NCBI GenBank assembly: GCA_900120415.1
Contig: FQLW01000005.1
Coordinates: 434,001-498,000 of the forward strand
Reading direction: 5' to 3'
Source: Urmitella timonensis
GTDB lineage: Bacteria; Actinomycetota; Actinomycetes; Actinomycetales; Actinomycetaceae
DNA: 64,000 nt
Position numbers and translations under genes: made by a program. Positions 17,179-25,917 of this stretch are shown one piece after another; position 1 is the first letter of the stretch, and every line of letters starts with the position of its first letter. The notes beneath the pieces are model-generated. The model did no database searches and was not told where the DNA came from. It was given only the letters and a program-made list of their open reading frames with translations.

Positions 17179-18582
17179 TTGCCTGACACCATCTACTACC
17201 TGTTAATGATTTTATTAGGGATAGTGCTTACCATCGGTACTGCCTTATTCGTGGCGGCAGAGTTCTCGATGGTGGCCTTAGATCCCTCCCAAGTGGAGGG
17301 GAGAGTGGGGCGTAAAGAAAAGGGAGCCAGGGGAGTATTAAAAGCCCTGCAACATTTATCAACCGAGCTTTCTGGGGCGCAAGTAGGTATCACCCTCACC
17401 ACTATTCTTTTGGGCTACACCACTCAAAGCGCGCTTACCTCACTACTAGCTAAAATACTGCAAGATATTCATCTAGCTGCTTCCCTAGCTACCGCGATTG
17501 CGGTAGTTGTGGCATTAGTGCTGGTAAATGCGTTCTCGATGGTATTTGGGGAGCTTTTTCCCAAGAATCTCGCTTTAGCTAAACCCTTTGAAGTGGCTCG
17601 CACAGTGACCCCCCTCCAGCGCGCCTTTACTATCCTATTTAAGCCAGTAATCGTGGTTTTGAATGGGATTTCAAACCGGGTGGTACGGGCTTTGGGGGTA
17701 GAACCTTTAGAGCAACTTTCCTCCGCGCGTTCTGCCTCCGAACTGACGGCTATGGTTAGGCATAGCGCTCAGGAAGGGACTCTTGATTTATCTACCGCGA
17801 CGATTTTTACCCGCTCGGTAGGTCTGGGAAAACTTTGTGCGCGTGACGTAATGACTGACCGAGGTCGCATGGACACTTTAGAAGCCTCTCAAAGCGCCGA
17901 GGACGTGGTGGAGCTTTCTCGGCGTAGCGGGCATTCTCGTTTTCCAGTTCAAGGAAAGGACACGGACGACATTCTAGGCTTGGTGCATTTGCGCCGGGCA
18001 GTGGCAATACCTTTTTCCCGGCGGGCACAAGTACCGGTTACCGCACAGTCGCTGCTGGTTAATGCGCTGCGAGTTCCTGAAACTGTGCGGCTAGCGCCCC
18101 TTTTAGTGCAACTGAGAGAAGCCGATTTACAAATGGCAATTGTGGTGGACGAATATGGTGGAACTTGCGGAATAGTTACTTTAGAGGACGTTGTCGAAGA
18201 AATTGTGGGGGAAGTTGCTGACGAACATGATTTGCGCCGCCGTGGCATCCGGCTAGAGGGCAAGAACCAGTGGCTGGTAGACGGGGACTTACGTCCCGAT
18301 GAGATTGCTGATCGGATAAATGTGCTTCTGCCTGATGATGGTCCTTACGAAACTGTTGCCGGTTTGATGTTGGTGCATCTAGGGAAAATTCCGCAGCCGG
18401 GCGAGAGCGTAAAAGTGCGTTCAAACACTTTGACAGTGGCAAAAATGGAAGGACGGCGTATCGAGAAAGTGTTAATTGAAGCTGCTCAGCTCAAAGAGGC
18501 AGCGGTGCAACCGGAAGCCATTGATGGCGGCTCTAAGCCGGGAAATCAGCAGTTATCAAAGGATGGTGAGAACGCTGTCTGA
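17179..18582 (+). CDS. CNNM/CorC-type membrane protein 1 (DUF21, CBS pair, CorC_HlyC)
   Basis: This 467-residue protein has a DUF21 membrane domain with several helices in residues 1-150, including VAAEFSMVALDPSQVEGR and NAFSMVFGELFPKNLAL. A tandem CBS region at about 210-335 contains ARDVMTDRGRMDTL and VVDEYGGTCGIVTLEDVVEEI. A CorC_HlyC domain follows near 355-430 (WLVDGDLRPDEIADRINV). The family includes magnesium and cobalt exporters or regulators, sometimes labelled hemolysins without evidence for lysis. TTG is the start. It overlaps the next, homologous gene, so the two probably work as a pair. Confidence 0.88.
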   Translation: MPDTIYYLLMILLGIVLTIGTALFVAAEFSMVALDPSQVEGRVGRKEKGARGVLKALQHLSTELSGAQVGITLTTILLGYTTQSALTSLLAKILQDIHLAASLATAIAVVVALVLVNAFSMVFGELFPKNLALAKPFEVARTVTPLQRAFTILFKPVIVVLNGISNRVVRALGVEPLEQLSSARSASELTAMVRHSAQEGTLDLSTATIFTRSVGLGKLCARDVMTDRGRMDTLEASQSAEDVVELSRRSGHSRFPVQGKDTDDILGLVHLRRAVAIPFSRRAQVPVTAQSLLVNALRVPETVRLAPLLVQLREADLQMAIVVDEYGGTCGIVTLEDVVEEIVGEVADEHDLRRRGIRLEGKNQWLVDGDLRPDEIADRINVLLPDDGPYETVAGLMLVHLGKIPQPGESVKVRSNTLTVAKMEGRRIEKVLIEAAQLKEAAVQPEAIDGGSKPGNQQLSKDGENAV

Positions 18583-19621
18583 TTGGTTAGCTCTGATAAT
18601 TGCGGCAGCTCTACTGGCGGTAAATGCCTTTTTCGTTGCCGGAGAATTCGCGGTTACCTCTACTCGCCGTTCCCAAATCGAACCTCTGGTCGTGCAAGGA
18701 AAACGGGGGGCAAAAGCAGCGTTATGGGCGGTTGAACACGTATCCTTGGTGCTTGCAGTTACCCAATTGGGGATTACTTTAGCTTCTACCGGGTTGGGGG
18801 CAGTGGCAGAGCCCGCTGTTGCCCACCTAATTGTTCGCCCCTTAGAATTCTTTGCGGTTCCGTCCTCGCTAACTCACCCGATTGCTTTCGTATTAGCCCT
18901 GGTTATAGTGGTATTCTTGCATATTTTACTGGGGGAGATGATTCCAAAGAATCTTACCGTGGCTGCTTCGGTGCAAGTATGTCTGGCAGTCTCGCCTTTG
19001 CTGGTGCGCATTGCTCGCACGGTGCGCCCGGTTGTTCATGCTCTAGACTCTAGCGCTAACTGGTTCGTAAAACTGTTTGGGGTTACTCCCCGTTCAGAGG
19101 TTAGCCAATCTTTCACTATTGAAGAGGTTGCCGCAATCGTCGAGAAATCAACCCAAGCTGGCACTTTACGTGATGAGTTGGGGCTACTTTCTGGTTCATT
19201 GGAGTTTTCTACCGAGGACGTGCGGGAGGCGATGGTTCCACGCTCTCAGTTGGTTACTTTGTCTTGGCCACTTTCGGCTGCTGATTTTGAAGCAGAGGTA
19301 GCTAAAACCGGATTTTCTCGTTTTCCCATCAGCGATAAGTCAGGGAAGCTAACTGGTTATCTTCACATTAAAGACGTCATTTTTGCTGATTCTATCGCCG
19401 CGCGCGAGGCTCCTTTGGAAGATTGGCGAATACGCGTCCTCCCCGAGGTTTCCCCCGATGAAGAAGTTGAGGACGCCTTGCGCCTAATGCAAAAAACAGG
19501 TGTCCATCTGGCGCAAGTTATCGAAAATGGGCAGTGTTTGGGTGCTATTTTCCTAGAGGACATCTTAGAGGAATTGGTTGGGGAAGTTCGCGACACGATG
19601 CAACGAAAAGAGAGCTTGTAA
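18563..19621 (+). CDS. CNNM/CorC-type membrane protein 2 (DUF21, CBS pair)
   Basis: This protein of about 352 residues is a paralogue of the preceding gene. DUF21 occupies the first 190 residues (VNAFFVAGEFAVTSTRRSQ; LHILLGEMIPKNLTV). CBS domains follow with EDVREAMVPRSQLVTL and SRFPISDKSGKLTGYLHIKD, ending in GAIFLEDILEELVGEV. It lacks the C-terminal CorC_HlyC domain of its neighbour. The start is ATG 18563 or GTG 18566, both within the last codons of the upstream gene and just after AAAGG. A longer frame from 18476 lies inside the first gene and is unlikely. Confidence 0.87.
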   Translation: MVRTLSDWLALIIAAALLAVNAFFVAGEFAVTSTRRSQIEPLVVQGKRGAKAALWAVEHVSLVLAVTQLGITLASTGLGAVAEPAVAHLIVRPLEFFAVPSSLTHPIAFVLALVIVVFLHILLGEMIPKNLTVAASVQVCLAVSPLLVRIARTVRPVVHALDSSANWFVKLFGVTPRSEVSQSFTIEEVAAIVEKSTQAGTLRDELGLLSGSLEFSTEDVREAMVPRSQLVTLSWPLSAADFEAEVAKTGFSRFPISDKSGKLTGYLHIKDVIFADSIAAREAPLEDWRIRVLPEVSPDEEVEDALRLMQKTGVHLAQVIENGQCLGAIFLEDILEELVGEVRDTMQRKESL

Positions 19622-19730
19622 TAATAAGATATTACTTTTCAGAATCCATTTGAATCCCTAATCTACGCAACTATCCCTGGTTATACTTGCTGAATAAAAA
19701 TGTTCCTCACTTAAAGAAAAGTTTCTGATT

Positions 19731-21581
19731 ATGGATAAGTGTCCCAGTTGTCTTGCTGCTTTTTTAAATCAAAATGGATGTTGCCCCAGCTGCGGGTATC
19801 GCTCAGATGGTCAGTTTTTGCCAGGAAATAATCAGACGAGGCTGGTAGGGCAAAATAATGCGGAGGCATCGCGCTTACCGCTGGAGGGTGGTCAGCCGGT
19901 GATTCCGCCGCCGGTGGCTCCGGTATCGCCAGTTTCCCCTACAGCTAGTTTTAGCCCTGCTAATGGTGTTGGTTCTTCAGGTAATCCCGGTTATTCTGGA
20001 GGGGCTTCGGGGCAAAATGGGGGCGCTGCCGGTTATTATCCTCCTTTTCCTAATGGGGGTAGCACCGGTGGGGGTGGGGACTTACCGGGAAAGTGGTATC
20101 GCAATAAAAAGACTTTATTGATGGTGATTATTGGGGCGCTGGCGGCTATTGCGTTGGTGTCGGGGGTTGCCTATGCGGTTAGTGGTAATCCTAAGCCAAA
20201 AACCACGGTTGCTTCCAGTCCTGACTCCACGACTACCACCCCTTCTGTGTCCGAGACTCCTACCCCCGAGATTACTCAAGTTAATTTAGCGGAGTCTTTC
20301 GCTATGGGAGATGCTAACCCTTGGTCTCATTGGAAATGGCAGGGGGGCGCCATGGTTACCGAAATTAACAGTCCCCGGGATAAAAATAACAAAGTTGATA
20401 CAGACAACCCTGATTACTATTTTCAAGTATGGGTTCCCCAGCTCAAAGACCAGGTTGCCGATTGCGTCTTTTCACCAACTCAATCGGGAGAGAAAATGGC
20501 AGAAGGAGGAATCTCGGTAACTGCTACCTACGGGGATAAACCTACGGTTTTTGCGGTATATACAATCCTTACCAAAGCGGTGGGAACCTCCCCAGAAACA
20601 GTTCACCTCTATGCCCAAGAACTAGATTTGCCCTCGTGCAAAGCTAAGCCCCGCATAGACCTACAAACCGAGCCCGATAATGTAGTCAATGATCGTCAGG
20701 ACTATAGATATCAAATTGCGGGAAAGTCGGAAAATAAAATTGCTATTGCAAAGACTTGGACCACACAGACTGATTCCTACAGTGCTACTCAGAGGCATAT
20801 ACAAGTAATGTCGATTACCGCGGGGGAAAAGAAGGCTTCTTCTCTGCAAGAAACATCAGGTGAGGAGAGCAAAGTTGGGATTTCGTCCAGCGTGACTAAC
20901 GATGCCTATATGATTACCACTGATAAGCGACGTGTTTATTCCATAGACAATAACAAAGTGCTATTGGAATTGCCCTTAGAATTTAGTGATGGCGATACCA
21001 AGTGTGATTCTTGGACAGGAATAAGCGGCGATTTAGTTTTATATAGACTTAGTGCGGATAAATATGTTTATGCATGTGGTGGAGATTTAGACGATAAGCA
21101 TCCGCTGTTTGGTACATACTTAGTTACTGCCAGCAGTGGTGAAGCTGTTCCGCTTCCCAAATTCCTTAAACTATCTGAGAATAGCTCTTATCCTGATGGT
21201 TACTATCAGCAGTTTAAGGATGGATCCTTGTTAGTCACTAGCAGTGATGCTATGCAGGCGTTTCATATATCTCCAGATGGGAAAGCGAACGAGATATTAG
21301 ATAGTGCGCAGTGGGAGCGGCTGTTCCACGGTTCGGATACTCATTTTGGTGATGTCAATTATTTAAAGAATCAGTTCTACGCTAAAACCACTGACGAGGT
21401 AATATCAGTGGATTTAACTGGTAAGAGTGTGGACACCTTCAAATTAGAGCCCTTGGTGGCTTCAGGGGTAGATAACACCAAACTAAAATGGATTGGGTGG
21501 GTATATAAAGGTAAATATTCCCAAGAATCTGTAATACTCACCACCGGTGACAATCCTGCTGAATCAGAGACTACCGAATAG
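19731..21581 (+). CDS. Zinc-ribbon, single-pass membrane protein with large outer domain
   Basis: This 616-residue protein is not a recognised family as a whole. It starts with a zinc ribbon, C4-x2-C7 and C18-x2-C21. A Gly/Pro/Ser-rich linker reaches about residue 125, and one membrane helix follows near 129-150 (LLMVIIGALAAIALVSGVAYAV). A Thr/Ser/Pro stretch (TTTTPSVSETPTPE) leads to an outer domain of about 430 residues. That domain contains repeated short beta-type segments such as MITTDKRRVYSID and GDLVLYRLSADKYVYACGG, which suggests a propeller-like fold. Zinc ribbon inside, sensor-like domain outside is a recurrent actinobacterial envelope design. Function unknown. Confidence 0.8.
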   Translation: MDKCPSCLAAFLNQNGCCPSCGYRSDGQFLPGNNQTRLVGQNNAEASRLPLEGGQPVIPPPVAPVSPVSPTASFSPANGVGSSGNPGYSGGASGQNGGAAGYYPPFPNGGSTGGGGDLPGKWYRNKKTLLMVIIGALAAIALVSGVAYAVSGNPKPKTTVASSPDSTTTTPSVSETPTPEITQVNLAESFAMGDANPWSHWKWQGGAMVTEINSPRDKNNKVDTDNPDYYFQVWVPQLKDQVADCVFSPTQSGEKMAEGGISVTATYGDKPTVFAVYTILTKAVGTSPETVHLYAQELDLPSCKAKPRIDLQTEPDNVVNDRQDYRYQIAGKSENKIAIAKTWTTQTDSYSATQRHIQVMSITAGEKKASSLQETSGEESKVGISSSVTNDAYMITTDKRRVYSIDNNKVLLELPLEFSDGDTKCDSWTGISGDLVLYRLSADKYVYACGGDLDDKHPLFGTYLVTASSGEAVPLPKFLKLSENSSYPDGYYQQFKDGSLLVTSSDAMQAFHISPDGKANEILDSAQWERLFHGSDTHFGDVNYLKNQFYAKTTDEVISVDLTGKSVDTFKLEPLVASGVDNTKLKWIGWVYKGKYSQESVILTTGDNPAESETTE

Positions 21582-21809
21582 GCAGAAAAATCTAATAGCT
21601 ATCTAGATTCCATCCGATAAAAGGAATGAGAGTCACCCCACCAAGTCGGTGATGGGTAGTGCTAACTCGCGTCCAATCAAGAAAGTGAATGAGTGCAAAT
21701 GTTGAGCAGTGATTTAACGTAGAAATCGCGCATAACTGCCCGCCCTAGATAAAATGTTACAAATTCGTTATTATTTGAGGGTTGGTTAAGTCTTCGGAGG
21801 AATCAGTCT

Positions 21810-22631
21810 ATGGTTGAACCTATATTGTCGTCGAGTACTCGCCGGATGCAGCGAGTTCGGCGTCGCCGTCACCAACGACTGGCTGCTATTCCCCGCGCCC
21901 TCGTGCTGTTAGGACTAGCTGCGGTTACTATCATCGCCCCCCTCAGCGGATTTGTGCAAGCAAATAAACCGGGCAGCATGACCGCTCATGTTCTTTCCTT
22001 AGCGGGGGGAGAACAAAGCTGGGCAGACAGTGCAAATGCGTTGGTAGCTACTGATTCCGAGGAAGGCTTGATTCCCGTTCCAGCGGCAGGAACTCGCGCT
22101 CGTATCCTGAGCGCTGATCCCCAATGCCAATTCTCAAATGTCGGGTCGGGCAATCGCGGCGACAGTGTAATGTCTGATGAGGGAGCGATTCTTTTTCCAT
22201 TGCAGCAGGGAACATTTAGGCAAACGTCTCCCTTCGGTGAACGCATTCACCCGATTTCTGGAATCCGTAAACTACATACCGGAACAGATTTCGCTGCTCC
22301 CGCCGGTACCTCGATTCATGCTTTAACCGATGGTGAGGTCATGTATGCGGACATGATGCCGGGAGGGGGAAATACGGTACGTCTAAAGCATTCAATAGCG
22401 GGAAAAACCGTTTATTCACAGTATAAACATATGCTTCCCGGTTCATTTGCGGTCAAAGTTGGGCAAAAGGTGAAAGCGGGCGACCGATTGGGGGCAGTAG
22501 GATCGACCGGAAATTCAACCGGAAACCATCTACACCTAGAAATAATGCCAGAAAACGAAGAAAACTATATAGATCCGGTTCCCTGGCTTCAATCTCATAA
22601 CTTCCGTTATTTGGGACAAAAATGCGAATAA
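21810..22631 (+). CDS. M23-family peptidoglycan endopeptidase
   Basis: This 273-residue secreted or membrane-anchored LytM-type metallopeptidase has a basic N-terminus (RRMQRVRRRRHQR) and a hydrophobic segment near 28-50 (ALVLLGLAAVTIIAPLSGF). The M23 domain is C-terminal: TSPFGERIHPISG, HTGTDFAAPAGT with the first zinc ligands His and Asp, and GNHLHLEIM with the HxH motif. All catalytic residues appear present. It would cut peptide cross-bridges in the cell wall. The start has CGGAGGAATCAGTCT upstream. Its last 10 bp overlap the next gene. Confidence 0.92.
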   Translation: MVEPILSSSTRRMQRVRRRRHQRLAAIPRALVLLGLAAVTIIAPLSGFVQANKPGSMTAHVLSLAGGEQSWADSANALVATDSEEGLIPVPAAGTRARILSADPQCQFSNVGSGNRGDSVMSDEGAILFPLQQGTFRQTSPFGERIHPISGIRKLHTGTDFAAPAGTSIHALTDGEVMYADMMPGGGNTVRLKHSIAGKTVYSQYKHMLPGSFAVKVGQKVKAGDRLGAVGSTGNSTGNHLHLEIMPENEENYIDPVPWLQSHNFRYLGQKCE

Positions 22632-23347
22632 AACCCCAGGTTATTGCGCACCGCGGAGGTGGCGGTGAAGCAATAGAAAATACTCGAGAATCCATAAAAT
22701 ATGCGCTTAACCAAAACGTAAGTCGCTATGAAACCGATGTGCGCGCCCTTAAAGACGGGACAATTGTGCTCCAGCATGACGAGTGCCTGCTGAACCCTTG
22801 GGGAGATACTCGCCTGGTTAATGAGCTTAACTACCAAGGATATATGTCCCTTAGAGGACCGGAGGGCGAACATCCTATTTCGCTAAAACATGCTCTTGAG
22901 GACTTTCCCAACCTGGCATACAACGTTGATATTAAAGAGTCGCGCGCCCTTGAAGGAGCACTGAAAGCTGTAGCAGAAACTACCGCCTGGCACAGAGTAA
23001 TTTTTTCTTCCTTTTCCACAAATACCCTGCGTACGGTCAGAAAACGTTATCCGCAAGCGCAAACCGCGATGACTCCTCTGGAAGTCCTAAAAACCGTTAT
23101 TGCTAGCAAAAGTGGTTTTACTGGGTCGGTAGATTTCCCGGCAGCTTTCGCGCAAGTGCCGTTGCAATGGCGGGGAATCTCCATTGTGAACCGTAGGTTC
23201 ATTTCTCTAGCTCACAGTCGCGGAATTCGGGTAGAGCCATGGACGATTAACGAAGAAGAGGAAATGCGCCAGGTGGCAGCGATGGGAGTCGATGCGATTA
23301 TGACTGACTATCCTGCCCGTCTAAAAGCGGTACTTGCTGAGATGTAA
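22622..23347 (+). CDS. Glycerophosphodiester phosphodiesterase
   Basis: This 241-residue GDPD-fold enzyme hydrolyses glycerophosphodiesters to glycerol 3-phosphate and an alcohol. Motifs in order are AHRGGGGEAIENTRES at the N-terminus, YETDVRALKDGTIVLQHDE near 37-55, a central NVDIKES, and IRVEPWTINEEEEMRQ then GVDAIMTDYPARL at the C-terminus. There is no signal peptide, so it is probably cytoplasmic. The ATG lies inside the end of the M23 gene, so lipid or teichoic-acid turnover may be linked to wall remodelling. Confidence 0.9.
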   Translation: MRIKPQVIAHRGGGGEAIENTRESIKYALNQNVSRYETDVRALKDGTIVLQHDECLLNPWGDTRLVNELNYQGYMSLRGPEGEHPISLKHALEDFPNLAYNVDIKESRALEGALKAVAETTAWHRVIFSSFSTNTLRTVRKRYPQAQTAMTPLEVLKTVIASKSGFTGSVDFPAAFAQVPLQWRGISIVNRRFISLAHSRGIRVEPWTINEEEEMRQVAAMGVDAIMTDYPARLKAVLAEM

Positions 23348-23374
23348 AGGCTCTCGCCCTGATAGGGTAAAGCT

Positions 23375-23824
23375 ATGAGAATCCATATTGCTTGCGATCA
23401 TGCCGCATTTGAACTTAAAGAGGCATTAGTAAACCACCTGCGTACTAAAGGGCTAGAAGTCATTGACCACGGAGCCAAAGAATATGACGCTTTAGATGAT
23501 TACCCAAATACCTGTATCCCCTGCGCCCAGGCAGTTCTGGCTGACGAGGGCTCTTTGGGGATAGTGTTAGGGGGCTCTGGTAACGGCGAACAGATGGCTG
23601 CCAACTGCGTCCCAGGGATTAGGGCGGCTTTGGCCTGGAATGTTGAAACCGCCAAACTTGCGAGAGAACACAATAATGCCCAAATCGTAGCGGTGGGGGC
23701 TCGAATGCATGACACTGCTACCGCCTTCGAAATCGTTGATGCTTTCATAGCGGAGCCATTTTCAGGCGATGAGCGTCACCAGCGACGTATTGATTTGATG
23801 ACCCAATATGAGCAGGAAAAGTAG
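23375..23824 (+). CDS. rpiB: Ribose-5-phosphate isomerase B
   Basis: This 149-residue enzyme interconverts ribose 5-phosphate and ribulose 5-phosphate. It has IACDHAAFELKEALV near residue 4, GIVLGGSGNGEQMAANCVPGIRAAL near 62-88, and NAQIVAVGARM near 107. The motif GSGNGEQ places a Glu where E. coli RpiB has its catalytic Cys, as in the mycobacterial type. The gene lies 27 bp after the GDPD gene. Its 3' end overlaps the next ORF by 17 bp. Confidence 0.95.
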   Translation: MRIHIACDHAAFELKEALVNHLRTKGLEVIDHGAKEYDALDDYPNTCIPCAQAVLADEGSLGIVLGGSGNGEQMAANCVPGIRAALAWNVETAKLAREHNNAQIVAVGARMHDTATAFEIVDAFIAEPFSGDERHQRRIDLMTQYEQEK

Positions 23825-24521
23825 TAACGCTTCTAGCTATTTAGAGCACCCCCGGCTTTCTTTGGAAAAGGTTTGCTACCTTGAGGACGAAGAGCCGGTA
23901 CTTCAAGATGTTTCCTTTACGCTTGGGGCTGGTGAAATGCTGGCGCTTATCGCCAGCCCTAGCGCTAATGAAGCCCTATTGAATCTGATTTCCGGATTTG
24001 CCGACCCGCTATCGGGAACTATTGAAATCGAGGGGCAGAACCTAGGGGATATGAACCCTGCTCGGCGTGCCTGGCTGCGGAGGGAAAAAATCGGGATGGT
24101 TAGGGACGGGGTTAATCTGGTGGAAAGCTTAACCGTGGCAGAGAATATTGCTCTATCCTATGAGCTTTCAGGTATGGGACACGCCCAGGCACTTTCCCGA
24201 GCGGGCGTGGCGTTAGCTAATATCCGTGCTTTCGAGATTGGGGACTGCTATCCGCAGCAATTAGACCGCTACCAGCAGTTAAAGGTAGCGGTAGCTAGAG
24301 CTGGATTAGGGGGAGCGAAACTGATTTTAGTCCTAGAGCCAACTGCCAGCCTTAAGGCAAAAGCAGAGCAGAATATATTCTCTTTGCTTCGCACCCAAGT
24401 AGAAAAAGGCAGTTCCTGCTTGTTATTTACTACTCGCCAGGACTTAGCGGCAACAGCCGACCGAGTAGTAAACATTTCTCTTGAACAAGTCAGTTGCGGT
24501 TTAGGGGATAATAATGCTTAG
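23808..24521 (+). CDS. ABC-type ATPase domain protein with all catalytic motifs lost
   Basis: This 237-residue protein aligns by pattern with LolD/FtsE/MacB-type ATPases over its whole length. Every functional motif is altered. Walker A is ASPSANEAL (49-57) instead of GPSGSGKST. The Q-loop Gln is Arg (GMVRDG near 99). The signature is LDRYQQLK (152-159) instead of LSGGQQQR. Walker B reads LILVLEPT (172-179) with Leu for the catalytic-site Asp. The H-loop is TTRQD instead of THD. The frame is nonetheless intact and overlaps its permease gene by 8 bp. It is probably a pseudo-ATPase with a structural role, or a decaying gene. ATP hydrolysis is very unlikely. Confidence 0.85.
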   Translation: MSRKSSNASSYLEHPRLSLEKVCYLEDEEPVLQDVSFTLGAGEMLALIASPSANEALLNLISGFADPLSGTIEIEGQNLGDMNPARRAWLRREKIGMVRDGVNLVESLTVAENIALSYELSGMGHAQALSRAGVALANIRAFEIGDCYPQQLDRYQQLKVAVARAGLGGAKLILVLEPTASLKAKAEQNIFSLLRTQVEKGSSCLLFTTRQDLAATADRVVNISLEQVSCGLGDNNA

Positions 24522-25812
24522 AGCGAGTCTTATTTGGCGGTTAGCTTACCGAACGCTTCAACATAACCGGTCATATAGTTTAGCGTTGTTAGCAATTATT
24601 GCTTTGATCTCTTGTTTAATGACGGTGGTTACGATTTCTTTTGTAACCCGAGATCCGATAGTTGCTTTTCCACGAGAAGCGGTTTTTCCGGCAGCTAACG
24701 CAAGTTTGGAATACCAGCCCCAGCTAAATGAGCAAAAAGAAAAGGGACTAGAGTATTTTACCGCTCAAGGGGACAGGAAAACCCAGATAGCTCAAGGGGC
24801 GCACCCCTTTAATCCCGATGACACCAAGACCGGAAGTATCGTAGGTTCTAGTCATCTAGAACCGACCCTTTTTATCTCGGGCAGTCTATCGGGCAGGCAA
24901 GGCACTACTTCTCCTCCTCAGCAGACAAAACCAATATCAGGTCTGGTAGCTGACTGGACGTCTCTAGATCCTAAGTCGGAGACCGCTATATTGGGGCGTA
25001 ACCCGAAAGAAACGGGGGAAATAGCCCTAGAGAAAAACCTGGCCAGGCAACTTAACCTGGCTATAGGAGATGATATAGCGGCTAGTTCGCTATGTTCGGC
25101 AAATAGTTGTCTCAAAGATCGCAGCTATAAGGTAGTTGGGGTTTTTGTTGCTCCTCACTCTAACTGGCAACAACTACGTTTGGGGAAAGCCGCTAAACAA
25201 GAAATCATGGGCTTTCAAGGTTCAGTTTCTACCCAGTCACCCATGAAAGGTACTTGGAGTTTCAGCGATTTGAATCGGGACGAAAATAAATACCCTTACT
25301 TTATTTATTCGTATCAGGTACTTTCTAATACCGATTTTTCGACTGAGGTTAGAAAAGAACTTAATCAGGCGCATTTGCGCGTTATTCGCGCCGAAGATAG
25401 GCCTTTTTGGGACTATAAAGCAATTAGTTTCGGTTATCGTGTAGCCCTATTTTTAGCTCCGCTAGCAATCTATTTATTACTAATCATGGTTTTTTCTGCT
25501 CCGGTAATGAGGGGGACACTTACTAAACAAAGCGGTGACCTAGAGGTGCTGGAACGCCTGGGCGCACCCCCGGCGACTACCGCTAGAGTGATTGGGGTTC
25601 AAGGAATCCTATTAGGATGGATCGGGGTAAGTGTGGGAGTAATTGTAGGTTACGCTCTCCAACAGATAGTAATCTCTCCCAATACCGGATCTCCTCACAT
25701 TGTGCACTTTTTCCTCGTATTAGAAGCAGTTTTAGGGATTACAGTTTGTGTTTTAACCCTGTTCGGCGTGCATAAAAAACTACAAAAAGCGGTTGCTCGT
25801 AGCGGCAAATAG
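24514..25812 (+). CDS. FtsX-like ABC permease
   Basis: This 432-residue membrane protein has the FtsX/MacB layout: a helix near residues 20-45 (SLALLAIIALISCLMTVVTIS), an outer domain of about 250 residues, then three helices near 308-330, 358-385 and 395-420. The outer part contains a Cys pair (SSLCSANSCLKD). It is translationally coupled to the degenerate ATPase upstream. Possible roles include lipoprotein or peptide export or wall hydrolase control, as for other FtsX-type permeases, but nothing specific can be read from the sequence. A terminator follows. Confidence 0.82.
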   Translation: MLRASLIWRLAYRTLQHNRSYSLALLAIIALISCLMTVVTISFVTRDPIVAFPREAVFPAANASLEYQPQLNEQKEKGLEYFTAQGDRKTQIAQGAHPFNPDDTKTGSIVGSSHLEPTLFISGSLSGRQGTTSPPQQTKPISGLVADWTSLDPKSETAILGRNPKETGEIALEKNLARQLNLAIGDDIAASSLCSANSCLKDRSYKVVGVFVAPHSNWQQLRLGKAAKQEIMGFQGSVSTQSPMKGTWSFSDLNRDENKYPYFIYSYQVLSNTDFSTEVRKELNQAHLRVIRAEDRPFWDYKAISFGYRVALFLAPLAIYLLLIMVFSAPVMRGTLTKQSGDLEVLERLGAPPATTARVIGVQGILLGWIGVSVGVIVGYALQQIVISPNTGSPHIVHFFLVLEAVLGITVCVLTLFGVHKKLQKAVARSGK

Positions 25813-25867
25813 CTTTGTCGTCTGTCTCCTTAAAAATGTTGGAAGCGACTACCGGGGCTAATCCCAA

Positions 25868-25908
25868 TAGTAGGGGTGGGATAGCAATCTTCTATCCCAC
25901 CCCTACTA
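25868..25908. terminator. Perfect 17-bp hairpin between the permease gene and ackA
   Basis: TAGTAGGGGTGGGATAG (25868-25884) pairs fully with CTATCCCACCCCTACTA (25892-25908) around a 7-nt loop. It separates convergent genes and lies 10 bp from the ackA stop, so it likely serves both directions. Confidence 0.8.
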
Positions 25909-25917
25909 TAAAAGGGA

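Noticed and set aside
18476-18562. Longer N-terminus for the second CNNM-type protein
   Set aside because: The extra 29 codons lie inside the first gene's conserved end and precede the ribosome-binding-like AAAGG at about 18557.
21582-21809. Possible c-di-AMP riboswitch before the M23 endopeptidase
   Set aside because: Such switches often precede wall hydrolase genes in actinobacteria, but the conserved core segments were not found.
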